From REEB95 sp050729555 (GTDB lineage Bacteria > Pseudomonadota > Alphaproteobacteria > ATCC43930 > CGMCC-115725), in NCBI GenBank assembly GCA_050729555.1, contig JBOHLR010000079.1, positions 1 to 10,793 of the forward strand: a DNA stretch of 10,793 nt. Direction: 5' to 3'. Both the position numbers and the translations under genes were made by a program. Below, in pieces: positions 1 to 6,072 of this stretch; positions within the stretch are counted from its first letter, which is position 1; each line of letters opens with the position of its first letter. The notes beneath the pieces were generated by a model. The model searched no databases, had not been told where the DNA came from, and was given only the letters and a program-made list of their open reading frames with translations.

Positions 1-614
1 ACGAGATGTGGCTGTGGACGCGCGGCTACGAGGGCGGCGGGCCGCAGGTCGAGCTCCTGCGCCGGATCGTCTATTGGTTGATGAAGGAGCCCGAGCTCGA
101 AGAAAACGATCTGCGTGCGAAGATCGACGGCAACAAGCTGACGGTGACGCGGCAATCGCTTCAGCCCGACGACTCGCCGGTGCAGCTGACGTTGCCGGAT
201 GGCAAGACCACGAGTTTGACGCTGACGCCCACCGACGGCGGGCGCAGCGTTGCGACGCTGGGAATCGACGAAAGCGGCCTCTACCGCATCACCGACGGTC
301 AGCGCACGGCGCTGGCGGCGGCGGGTTCGCTCAATCCGGTCGAGATGGCCGACGTGCGCACCACCGACGAGAAGGTCAAAGCCGATGTCACCGCCACCGG
401 CGGCGGCATCTTCTGGACCGGACCGGGCCGCGTGCCCGACATTCGGTCCATCGATCCGGGGCAGTCGGCGACCGGACGCAATTGGATCGGCTTGCGCCGC
501 AACGGCGACTATGTGGTCACCGGCGTCGGCGAGACGCCGCTGGTGCCGGGCGTGCTGGCCTTGCTCTTGGCGCTCGGACTATTGATCCTGGCGTGGCGGC
601 GGGAGGGACACTGA
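1..614 (+). CDS. C-terminal part of a glutamine-amidotransferase-like membrane protein (5' truncated)
   Basis: The reading frame is open from the left edge (codons begin at base 3) to TGA at 612-614; an ATG at base 6 is internal. About 204 residues are visible. They resemble, from memory of the family, the C-terminus of large alphaproteobacterial inner-membrane proteins with a class I glutamine-amidotransferase-like domain, usually encoded beside MoxR ATPase, DUF58 and DUF4159 genes. The cues are the segment around WLMKEPELEE near the visible start, the block around AAAGSLNPVE and DVRTTDEK, then GRNWIGLR, and a final hydrophobic helix (VPGVLALLLALGLLILAW) ending in a short basic tail. Such proteins are thought to have soluble parts outside the membrane held by terminal helices; their function is unsettled. 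The visible piece is the last beta-rich region plus the C-terminal anchor. The catalytic-like domain lies outside the window, so the family call rests on the tail only. Confidence 0.72.
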   Translation, partial: EMWLWTRGYEGGGPQVELLRRIVYWLMKEPELEENDLRAKIDGNKLTVTRQSLQPDDSPVQLTLPDGKTTSLTLTPTDGGRSVATLGIDESGLYRITDGQRTALAAAGSLNPVEMADVRTTDEKVKADVTATGGGIFWTGPGRVPDIRSIDPGQSATGRNWIGLRRNGDYVVTGVGETPLVPGVLALLLALGLLILAWRREGH

Positions 615-617
615 TTC

Positions 618-1121
618 ATGCTCGGCGGCTGGCACGATTTTTACGCCATCCTAGGGATGGTGGCGGGGACACTGCTGGGCGCGATGTTCATCGTCGCCTC
701 GATCAGCGGCCGCAACATGAACAAGACGCGCGCGGCCGCGGTGGCATCGTTCGTCACGCCGACGGTGATCCACCTGTCGGTCGTGATGAGCGCCTGCGCG
801 CTGCTGGTCATGCCGACCCTTTCGCTCCAGACCTTGGGCACAATCGGCATCGTCGGTGGGTTTGTTGGCTTGGCCGCCGCAACGCGCATCTGTTGGCGGG
901 TGCTCCATGCCAAAATCGAGCATATCGACCGGGTTTGGTACGGCGGCGTGCCGCTGCTCGGTTACGTCGGCATCGTTGCCGCTGCGGCGATGATCCTGAC
1001 CCAGACTCGTTTCGGCCTCGAAACCCTCGCGGCCGCCTTCGGCCTGCTGATCGTCGCCAGCATCCGCAATGCCTGGGACCTGATTATCTTTCTGGTCGGC
1101 CAGGAGGGCGGCGCGCGCTAG
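618..1121 (+). CDS. Small integral membrane protein, five predicted helices, function unknown
   Basis: Encodes 167 residues from ATG 618, three bases after the stop of the upstream gene. A GGGAGGG stretch at 601-607 inside the upstream gene can serve as ribosome binding site, so the two are probably one transcript. Hydrophobic segments lie near residues 8-28, 45-67, 72-93, 109-129 and 132-160, which leaves almost nothing outside the membrane. A basic stretch between helices 1 and 2 (GRNMNKTR) suggests that loop is cytoplasmic. A single histidine (H52) in helix 2 and R90/W93 at the end of helix 3 are the only polar features that stand out. I recognise no catalytic or transport motif. Its position after the amidotransferase-like protein suggests a link to that cluster rather than to psd, which follows 70 bases later with its own strong binding site. 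The gene itself is clear; no function is claimed. Confidence 0.85.
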   Translation: MLGGWHDFYAILGMVAGTLLGAMFIVASISGRNMNKTRAAAVASFVTPTVIHLSVVMSACALLVMPTLSLQTLGTIGIVGGFVGLAAATRICWRVLHAKIEHIDRVWYGGVPLLGYVGIVAAAAMILTQTRFGLETLAAAFGLLIVASIRNAWDLIIFLVGQEGGAR

Positions 1122-1165
1122 ACGGTGGCCGCCGATCGCTGTGGGCTAAGCCCTGTCGGATTTGC

Positions 1166-1171
1166 TAGGGT
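1166..1171 (+). promoter_or_regulatory. Possible -10 element upstream of psd
   Basis: TAGGGT lies inside GCTAGGGT (1164-1171), 20 bases before the psd ATG. A start site about 6-8 bases downstream would leave a short leader holding the AGGAGG site. Similar GCTAGAA strings sit ahead of the gene at 2759 and, on the other strand, ahead of the permease gene at 9438. No good -35 hexamer is visible, so this rests on position and recurrence. Confidence 0.25.
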
Positions 1172-1179
1172 CCGCGCCC

Positions 1180-1185
1180 AGGAGG
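1180..1185 (+). promoter_or_regulatory. Ribosome binding site of psd (decides the start)
   Basis: A perfect AGGAGG ends six bases before ATG 1192. The frame is open further upstream to a TTG at 1162, but that codon lies before this site and has no comparable one. ATG 1192 is therefore the start. Confidence 0.85.
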
Positions 1186-1191
1186 AACCCC

Positions 1192-1878
1192 ATGTGGCGC
1201 CGGGCCTTGCCGCCCATCCATCCCGATGGCTGGCGATTCGTTGCAATCTTTGCCGTTGTGACGCTGATCCTGTTCTGGATCGCGCAGCCGCTCGGCTGGC
1301 TGGGCGTGATCGCGACGATCTGGTGCGTGACGTTCTTCCGCAACCCGTGGCGTGTCACGCCGCAGCGCGACGGCCTGGTGGTCGCGCCCGCTGACGGCGT
1401 CGTGGTCGCCGTCGACGAGGCCGTGCCGCCGCCCGAGCTGGATATGGGCGACGCGCCGATGCGGCGGATCGGCATTTTCCTGTCGATCTTCGACGTGCAC
1501 GTCAACCGCGTGCCGGCCGCGGCGCGCGTGGTGAAGACCGCCTACCGCAAGGGCAAGTTCGTCAACGCCGCGCTCGACAAGGCGAGCGAGGACAACGAGC
1601 GCATGGCGATCCGCCTGGCGTTGCCGGACGGTACTGAAATCGCCGTCGTTCAGATCGCCGGCCTGATCGCGCGGCGCATCCTGTGCGAACTGACCGAAGG
1701 CCAGAGCGTTGTAGCGGGACAACGGCTGGGCCTGATCCGGTTCGGCAGCCGCACCGATCTCTATTTGCCGCAATCGTGGTCGCATTTCGCCATCGTCGGC
1801 CAGCGCATGGTCGGCGGCGAGACGGTTCTCGCCGATCGGCGCGCCAACGAGAGCGCCCGGTCGGGCCTGTTGCACTGA
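1192..1878 (+). CDS. psd: Phosphatidylserine decarboxylase proenzyme (short type)
   Basis: Decarboxylates phosphatidylserine to phosphatidylethanolamine at the inner membrane, the step after PssA. The protein has 228 residues, typical of the short Psd class. A hydrophobic region at about 15-48 anchors it. The core contains APADG (65-69), the strongly conserved IFLSIFDVHVNRVP (95-108, with H103), and KASEDNER (130-137). The self-cleavage site is RFGSRTDLYLP near the C-terminus: Gly185-Ser186 is the expected cut, leaving Ser186 as the pyruvoyl group at the start of a small alpha subunit of about 43 residues. In this class the GS pair sits in an RFGSR(T)D context rather than LGST. ATG 1192 is fixed by AGGAGG at 1180-1185. 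The stop overlaps the pssA start by one base (TGATG), so the two are coupled. I see no missing key residue. Confidence 0.96.
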   Translation: MWRRALPPIHPDGWRFVAIFAVVTLILFWIAQPLGWLGVIATIWCVTFFRNPWRVTPQRDGLVVAPADGVVVAVDEAVPPPELDMGDAPMRRIGIFLSIFDVHVNRVPAAARVVKTAYRKGKFVNAALDKASEDNERMAIRLALPDGTEIAVVQIAGLIARRILCELTEGQSVVAGQRLGLIRFGSRTDLYLPQSWSHFAIVGQRMVGGETVLADRRANESARSGLLH

Positions 1879-2672
1879 TGCCGCTGCATCGCCCGCGCGT
1901 CCGCGTCCGGCCGATGGGGGCGTTCTCGCTCAACCGGATGATTCCCAATATCCTGACGCTTCTGGCGCTGTGCGCGGGCATGACGGCGATCCGCCTCGCT
2001 TTCCTCGACCGCTTCGAGCAGGCAGCCGCCGCGATCATCATCGCCGGGATCCTCGACGGTATCGACGGAAGGATCGCGCGGTTGCTGAAGGGAACATCGA
2101 GCTTCGGCGCCGAGCTCGATTCGCTTTCCGACTTCGTCAGCTTCGGCGCCGCACCGGCGATCATGCTCGACATCTGGACGATGGATTCGCTGCACGGCAT
2201 CGGCTGGGCGCTGGCTCTGTTGTTCGCGGTATGCACCGCGCTGCGCTTGGCGCGGTTCAACACCCAGATGGGCGCCGAGCTGCCGCCTTACGCCTACAAT
2301 TTCTTCACCGGCGTGCCGGCGCCCGCCGGCGCCGGGCTGGTGATGATTCCGATGTTCCTGAATTTCGAAAGCGGCATCGACTTTTTCCGCTCGCCGATCC
2401 TGTGCGGCGCCGTCCTGGCGGCGGTGGCGGCGCTGATGGTGAGCCGTGTGCCCACTTTTGCGTTCAAGAGTTTCCGGATTCCGCGCGAGTGGGTCCTGCC
2501 CACGCTACTGCTGGTGGGCACGTTGGCGGCCTTCCTGACGACCGAGCCGTGGCTCACGTTGTTGATCATCGGCGCGCTCTATATCGCGTCGATCCCCGTC
2601 AGCATCCGTGCCTATGGGCGATTGCGGCGCGCCGCGGAAGAGCTGCGGGCGCCGCGCCTCGGTCAACCCTGA
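1878..2672 (+). CDS. pssA: CDP-diacylglycerol--serine O-phosphatidyltransferase
   Basis: Makes phosphatidylserine from CDP-diacylglycerol and L-serine, releasing CMP; psd just upstream then converts the product. The 264-residue multi-helix membrane protein carries the full CDP-alcohol phosphatidyltransferase motif D63-G64-x2-A67-R68-x8-G77-x3-D81-x3-D85, whose acidic residues bind the divalent metals and CDP. Just before it is a hydrophobic helix (AAIIIAGIL), and after it DFVSFGAAPA, typical of this PssA family. Further hydrophobic segments run to about residue 250, followed by a basic tail. The chosen start, ATG 1878, overlaps the psd stop; ATG 1914, just before FSLNRMIPNILT, is a plausible alternative 12 codons later because the first residues are arginine-rich and poorly characteristic. 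The frame also runs open upstream inside psd, but that part is a shadow of psd. Confidence 0.95.
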   Translation: MPLHRPRVRVRPMGAFSLNRMIPNILTLLALCAGMTAIRLAFLDRFEQAAAAIIIAGILDGIDGRIARLLKGTSSFGAELDSLSDFVSFGAAPAIMLDIWTMDSLHGIGWALALLFAVCTALRLARFNTQMGAELPPYAYNFFTGVPAPAGAGLVMIPMFLNFESGIDFFRSPILCGAVLAAVAALMVSRVPTFAFKSFRIPREWVLPTLLLVGTLAAFLTTEPWLTLLIIGALYIASIPVSIRAYGRLRRAAEELRAPRLGQP

Positions 2673-2690
2673 GCCGCTCATCAAGCGGCT
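2672..2690 (+). terminator. Hairpin after pssA, possible weak terminator
   Basis: AGCCGCT (2672-2678) and AGCGGCT (2684-2690) form a perfect seven-base-pair stem with a five-base loop, starting on the last base of the pssA stop. No T-run follows, so it is not a classical intrinsic terminator. It may slow the polymerase or protect the 3' end of the psd-pssA message. Confidence 0.35.
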
Positions 2691-2718
2691 GTGATCGTCG
2701 CCCGCGGCGCGCGCATGC

Positions 2719-2724
2719 TAGAAG
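2719..2724 (+). promoter_or_regulatory. Possible -10 element for the secreted protein gene
   Basis: TAGAAG within GCATGCTAGAAG lies 35 bases before ATG 2759 and after the pssA hairpin. It resembles the other GCTAGAA strings in this window. No convincing -35 element is seen at 16-18 bases, so confidence is low. Confidence 0.25.
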
Positions 2725-2747
2725 CGCCGGACGCTCGGGATCACATC

Positions 2748-2752
2748 GGAGG
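2748..2752 (+). promoter_or_regulatory. Ribosome binding site of the secreted protein gene
   Basis: GGAGG ends six bases before ATG 2759. It decides the start, because the frame is open far upstream through pssA in a shadow frame with no binding site. Confidence 0.8.
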
Positions 2753-2758
2753 CATACC

Positions 2759-3388
2759 ATGACGCATCGGACCATCGCGGCCGCGGCTGCGTTTGTCGGG
2801 CTCGGCCTGGTTCTGACGGCGCCGGTCGTTGACGCGCAAGCGCCGGCGACCCCGCCAGCCCGCGTGCGCGGCACCATCAGCGCCTTCAACGATCATTCGC
2901 TGGCGGTCAAGACGCCGGCGGGCGCGCTGGTCACAGTCGTGCTCGCGCCGAACTTCGTGGTGCGGACGGTGGTGCGCAAGCGCCTCACCGACATTCACGA
3001 CGGCGATTTCGTCGCCTCGACCTCGATCCGCGGCAAGGACGGCAATCTTCACGCGATCGAAGTCCATATCTTCCTGCCGGCCCAACGCGGCGTCGTTCCC
3101 GAAGGCCAGATTCCCTGGGACCTCGCGCCCAACAGCCTGATGACGAATGCCATCGTCGAAGGCGTTGCGACGGTCAAGGGCGGCCGGGTGCTGACCGTGA
3201 CGTACAAAGGCCAAAGCACCGACATCGAGGTCGACCGCAAGACGCCGATCGTCATCTATGCGCCCGGCGATCCGAGCATGCTGAAAGCCGGCCGTGCGGT
3301 CTTCGTCATCGGGCCCAAGAGGCCGGACGGCACGGTGGCGGCGAACAACGTCACGGTCGAGAACAAAGGCGTCAAGCCGCCGATGTAG
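2759..3388 (+). CDS. Secreted protein with two similar beta-rich halves (DUF5666-like)
   Basis: Encodes 209 residues with a clear signal peptide: MTHR, a hydrophobic core at about 5-22, and an Ala-x-Ala site near 26-28 followed by a Pro/Ala linker. The mature part seems to be an internal duplication. Half A (about 35-105) has VRGTI, then LAVKTPAG, then HDGDFV and IRGKDGNLHAIEVHI. Half B (about 131-203) has VEGVA, then LTVTYKG, then KAGRAVFV and PKRPDGTVAANNVTV. Each half reads as a small beta barrel of the kind seen in DUF5666 proteins, with a final strand that follows a D-G turn. A linker holding VPEGQIPWDLAPNSLM joins them. I see no catalytic motif and no cysteine. It is preceded by its own binding site and possibly its own promoter, so co-expression with psd-pssA is uncertain. 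It is probably periplasmic; the DUF5666 comparison is from pattern memory. Confidence 0.82.
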   Translation: MTHRTIAAAAAFVGLGLVLTAPVVDAQAPATPPARVRGTISAFNDHSLAVKTPAGALVTVVLAPNFVVRTVVRKRLTDIHDGDFVASTSIRGKDGNLHAIEVHIFLPAQRGVVPEGQIPWDLAPNSLMTNAIVEGVATVKGGRVLTVTYKGQSTDIEVDRKTPIVIYAPGDPSMLKAGRAVFVIGPKRPDGTVAANNVTVENKGVKPPM

Positions 3389-3412
3389 TGGGTAGCGAGG
3401 GCCAAATGCGCG

Positions 3413-3442
3413 TTGACACGGAGCTTTCCCAGACGGTCTGAT
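3413..3442 (+). promoter_or_regulatory. Possible sigma70-type promoter for the monooxygenase unit
   Basis: A perfect TTGACA (3413-3418) is followed after 18 bases by TCTGAT (3437-3442), which matches four of six -10 positions. A start site near 3449-3450 would give a leader of only about ten bases before ATG 3459. This supports ATG 3459 over the upstream TTG 3444. The weak -10 keeps this tentative. Confidence 0.35.
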
Positions 3443-3458
3443 CTTGCCGGGGAATCGG

Positions 3459-4664
3459 ATGGTTTCGCGCGCACCTGTGATCGTCATCGGCGGAGGCCCG
3501 GCCGGACTCGCCGTCGCGGTCGGTCTCGCACTCCAGAACGTCGCCGTCGCCGTTTACGAGACCGAACCGCGCCTGCCGCGCGACCTGCGCGCCGGCAGTT
3601 TTCATCCGCCGACGCTCGAAATGCTCGACGGCATCGGCGTCGGCCAGGATTTTTTGGCGCTCGGCTATCGCGTGCCGCGTTGGCAGATCCGCGGCCGTCG
3701 CGAGGGCGTGGTCGTCGAATGGGACCTGTCGCTGATCGCCGACCTGACGCCTTATCCGTTCCGCTTCCACTGCGAGCAATTCAAGCTCACGCCGCTGCTG
3801 CTGGCGCGGTTCCAGGCGCTGGGCGGCACGGTGCACTGGCAGCGGCGTTTCCTCGACGCGACGCAGGATGGCGATGGCGTCGTCGCGCGCTTCGCGACAC
3901 CGGACGGAATCGAGACGGTGCGCGGCAGCTATCTCGTCGGCGCCGACGGCGGCCGCAGCGCCGTGCGTCACGCCATGAATGTCGCCTTCGAAGGCTTCAC
4001 CTGGCCCGAGCGGTTTCTCGTCGCCGGCATCGACCGCGATCTGGCTCCCGAAGGCTTCACCATGAACGCTTATGTGTCGGACCCAGTCGATTGGTCGGCG
4101 ATCTTCAAGATGCCGCACGATGGGCCGCCGGGCCTGTGGCGTGTGCTGTTCCCGACGGACGCCGAAGTTCCCGAGGAACAGGTGTTGGACGCCGGCTTTG
4201 TCGAGCGGGCACTGCAGAATTTTCTGCCATGGAACCGGCGCTATGGCGTCGAGCACAAATCGACCTATCGCGTGCACCAGCGTGTCGCCAGCGAATTCCG
4301 TCGCGGCCGCATGCTGCTGGTCGGCGACGCGGCGCACGTCAATAACCCGCTCGGTGCCTTCGGCCTCAACGGCGCGCTGCACGGCGCATTCAATCTGGTG
4401 GAAAAGCTCGGCCCGGTGTGGCGCGGCGAAGCGCCCGATACCCTCCTCGACCGTTACACGCGGCAGCGGCGGGCGGCGAATATCGAGTTCGTACAGGCGC
4501 AATCGATCCGCAACAAGGAGCTGTTGCAGGAACGCGACACCGGTCAGCGGGCGCGCCGGCTCGACGAATTGCGGCGGATCGCGGCCGACCGCGCCAGCCA
4601 CAAGGCGCACTTGGTGAAAAGTTCGATGATCTGGAGCGTGCAACGCGCGGCGGAAGTCGAATGA
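3459..4664 (+). CDS. FAD-dependent monooxygenase, class A (aromatic-hydroxylase fold)
   Basis: Predicted to use FAD, NAD(P)H and O2 to hydroxylate a small, probably aromatic or related, substrate in the cytoplasm; the substrate cannot be read from the sequence. Of 401 residues, the N-terminus has the ADP-binding GxGxxG (VIVIGGGPAGLAVA, G11/G13/G16) with E34 ending strand 2. The second cofactor motif is YLVGADGGRSAVR (158-170, D163-G164), and the third is LLVGDAAHVNNPLGAFGLN (287-304, G289-D290, P297). The last departs from the usual GG(x)G(M/L)N only by A300. The length fits the single-component p-hydroxybenzoate-hydroxylase/UbiH-like group; there is no C-terminal thioredoxin-like domain as in phenol hydroxylases. 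ATG 3459 follows a GGGGA at 3449-3453; TTG 3444 is an alternative start. Its stop overlaps the next start (ATGA), tying it to two small envelope proteins. I see no ubiquinone or aromatic-degradation gene nearby to suggest a pathway. Confidence 0.9.
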   Translation: MVSRAPVIVIGGGPAGLAVAVGLALQNVAVAVYETEPRLPRDLRAGSFHPPTLEMLDGIGVGQDFLALGYRVPRWQIRGRREGVVVEWDLSLIADLTPYPFRFHCEQFKLTPLLLARFQALGGTVHWQRRFLDATQDGDGVVARFATPDGIETVRGSYLVGADGGRSAVRHAMNVAFEGFTWPERFLVAGIDRDLAPEGFTMNAYVSDPVDWSAIFKMPHDGPPGLWRVLFPTDAEVPEEQVLDAGFVERALQNFLPWNRRYGVEHKSTYRVHQRVASEFRRGRMLLVGDAAHVNNPLGAFGLNGALHGAFNLVEKLGPVWRGEAPDTLLDRYTRQRRAANIEFVQAQSIRNKELLQERDTGQRARRLDELRRIAADRASHKAHLVKSSMIWSVQRAAEVE

Positions 4665-5035
4665 CTGCGATCCAAACTGGGGCGCGGGGCGGGCGGCGGG
4701 TTTCGCCTTATGTCGTGCTGTTGATCGTTGTCTGGACGGCCGTTATGGCCGCGCGGCTTTATCCGCAATTCGACAGAACGCTGCGCATCGACGGCCGCAT
4801 CACGACCGTCGACAATTACATCGCCGATCGGTGCGACGCGCGATTGGGGCCGGAATCCGCCAACTGCCTGGCGACGGCGCACGACAAGGCGCGAACGCAG
4901 CTGCGACGGGAACAGGCCCGAACGGTGCTGATCATCGTCGCGCCCGGCGTGCTATATTTGCTTTATCTGGCGCCCATGGCGTTGGCCGATGCGCGGCGCC
5001 GGCGCGCGGCGAAGCGAAACAGGGACACGCGATGA
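4661..5035 (+). CDS. Small two-helix membrane protein with a cysteine pair in its loop
   Basis: Encodes 124 residues from an ATG that overlaps the monooxygenase stop by four bases (ATGA). Helix 1 is at about 16-31 (VVLLIVVWTAVMAARL) and helix 2 at about 87-108 (ARTVLIIVAPGVLYLLYLA). Both ends are strongly basic (RGGRR at the start, ARRRRAAKRNR at the end), so by the positive-inside rule both termini should be cytoplasmic and the 55-residue loop periplasmic. The loop has C58 and C69 (C-x10-C, context DRCDARLGPESANC), which could form a disulphide. I do not recognise the family. Its own stop overlaps the start of the next small gene, also ATGA. The translational coupling on both sides is the main evidence that it is real and works with its neighbours. 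Confidence 0.8.
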   Translation: MTAIQTGARGGRRVSPYVVLLIVVWTAVMAARLYPQFDRTLRIDGRITTVDNYIADRCDARLGPESANCLATAHDKARTQLRREQARTVLIIVAPGVLYLLYLAPMALADARRRRAAKRNRDTR

Positions 5036-5283
5036 GTCGGTTGCGCATCATCCTCGGCGGTTTGGCGCTCCTGCTGCTGGTGTTGGCGCCGGCTTTGGCC
5101 GATCCGCGGGGCGAGAGCGAAGCGGTCTGGTCGGTCGCGGACCGCTGCACCCGCGAGGCGGCGCGCCTGTTCCCGGATTACACGCCGCAAGGCAACATCG
5201 CGCGCGAGAATTACCGCCGCGCGTGCCTGCGCGCCAACAACGACCCTGCGCCCAACGGGAGCGCCACCACAACCATCCGGTGA
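5032..5283 (+). CDS. Small secreted protein with two cysteines, function unknown
   Basis: Encodes 83 residues from ATG 5032, overlapping the preceding stop by four bases. A signal peptide is clear: MSRLR, a leucine-rich core at about 6-19, and APALA with cleavage likely after A23. The mature protein of about 60 residues contains DRCTREAARLFPDYTPQGN and then ENYRRACLRANN, with C39 and C65 spaced to make one disulphide. From memory, small alphaproteobacterial hypothetical proteins share a C-T-x-x-A...FPDYTP...YR-x-x-C-L pattern, but I cannot name a family. The tail after the second cysteine is polar and probably flexible. It is the last gene of the plus-strand unit; the minus-strand operon ends nine bases beyond it. 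Confidence 0.78.
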   Translation: MSRLRIILGGLALLLLVLAPALADPRGESEAVWSVADRCTREAARLFPDYTPQGNIARENYRRACLRANNDPAPNGSATTTIR

Positions 5284-5292
5284 TTCGGGCGT

Positions 5293-6072
5293 CTAGCCGA
5301 CGTGACGCAGCGCCACCGCAATGCGGCGGATCTCGGCGTCGACGTCGATGGCCGCCGACGAAGTGATCTCGAGCCGCTGGTCCTCGAGAACGTGCACCTT
5401 GCCGCGGCGGCGACGGCGAAAATCCATCACCGACGCATCGCGCTCCGCCAACAGCCGGGCGAGCGTCGGCCTGAACAAGCCGAACATCGCCGTGAGCCAG
5501 CGGTCGAGCGCGCTCGCCTGTTTGCCGTCGATGACGAAGCGGTCGAGCGACGCCGCGATGTCGGCCGCGGCGTACCAGGTCTCGCCGGTCACCCACCGGT
5601 TGGTGGTGAACAGCCGAAGCGGCCGGCCGGCCCGGTCCATCGTGATCGCCGCCAGGTGAATCCATGGCGCATCGGGTTCGCCGGCGGGTGCCGGCGCGGA
5701 CGGCGCCGCCGGCGCCGGCGACGCGGGATGGCCGGCAATCGCGAGTTCGGGCATCACCAACGGCCGCGCGCCCGGCTTCAGGCCGCGCGCCCGTAGGAAG
5801 GCGTGGAAGTGGCCGTGCTCACCGTGCGCCGCGGCGCGCGACTGCGGCGGGTGCGCATGATAGAAATACTGCGCATGCGTCGCCGGGTCGTATACGTCGC
5901 CGGCCGGATAATGGCGCCAATGGAAAATCCGCGTCGCACCGCCGAGGGCGGCCGAGACGACCGTGCGGCCGTCACGCGTCAACGCGTCGCGCCAACGGAC
6001 GACGGCCTCGCCGTAGCGCGCCTGCCGCTCGAGCGCGGCCCGATCGGCAGCGTGCGCAGACACGGACGTCAA
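5293..6072 (-). CDS. Histidine-rich conserved protein at the end of the lipid-transport operon (possibly DUF6969-like)
   Basis: Encodes 259 residues from TTG 6072, which overlaps the lipoprotein stop in TTGA; GTG 6063 is an alternative. No good binding site is seen for either, so re-initiation is likely. There is no signal peptide or membrane helix, so it is probably cytoplasmic. A histidine-dense block, HWRHYPAGDVYDPATHAQYF then YHAHPP and GEHGHFHAFLR, spans about residues 51-93. A second conserved-looking block, IHLAAITMD, LFTTNRWVTGETWY, LDRFVIDG and RPTLARLLAERDA, spans about 138-213. Between them an Ala/Pro-rich linker (about 115-136) looks like an insertion. The tail has five arginines in a row, then a short acidic end. 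I have a faint memory of proteins of this type listed as DUF6969, not verified. The spacing H-x-H, H-x2-H-x-H-x-H could bind metal, but no known metal-enzyme motif matches. Its place suggests a role tied to MCE transport. Confidence 0.78.
   Translation of the reverse strand: MTSVSAHAADRAALERQARYGEAVVRWRDALTRDGRTVVSAALGGATRIFHWRHYPAGDVYDPATHAQYFYHAHPPQSRAAAHGEHGHFHAFLRARGLKPGARPLVMPELAIAGHPASPAPAAPSAPAPAGEPDAPWIHLAAITMDRAGRPLRLFTTNRWVTGETWYAAADIAASLDRFVIDGKQASALDRWLTAMFGLFRPTLARLLAERDASVMDFRRRRRGKVHVLEDQRLEITSSAAIDVDAEIRRIAVALRHVG

Noticed and set aside
1143..1153. GGGCTAAGCCC as a terminator before psd
   Set aside because: The stem is only four to five pairs with a one- to three-base loop and no T-run follows.
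8..1168. Plus-strand open frame of 386 codons across the first two genes
   Set aside because: It crosses two genes with recognisable proteins in other frames, and its product is an Arg/Ala/Gly-rich shadow.
1970..2758. Upstream extension of the secreted-protein frame through pssA
   Set aside because: The extension is a low-complexity shadow of pssA. The GGAGG site and signal peptide place the start at 2759.
3372..4643. Long minus-strand open frame (423 codons) opposite the monooxygenase
   Set aside because: It mirrors the codon structure of the monooxygenase in GC-rich DNA. Its product is rich in Arg, Asp, His and Ala with no motif or hydrophobic core, while the plus-strand protein has all three flavoprotein motifs.
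5693..5725. GCC/GGC-rich tract as a possible repeat element
   Set aside because: It is explained as coding sequence for the Ala/Pro-rich linker and stays in frame.
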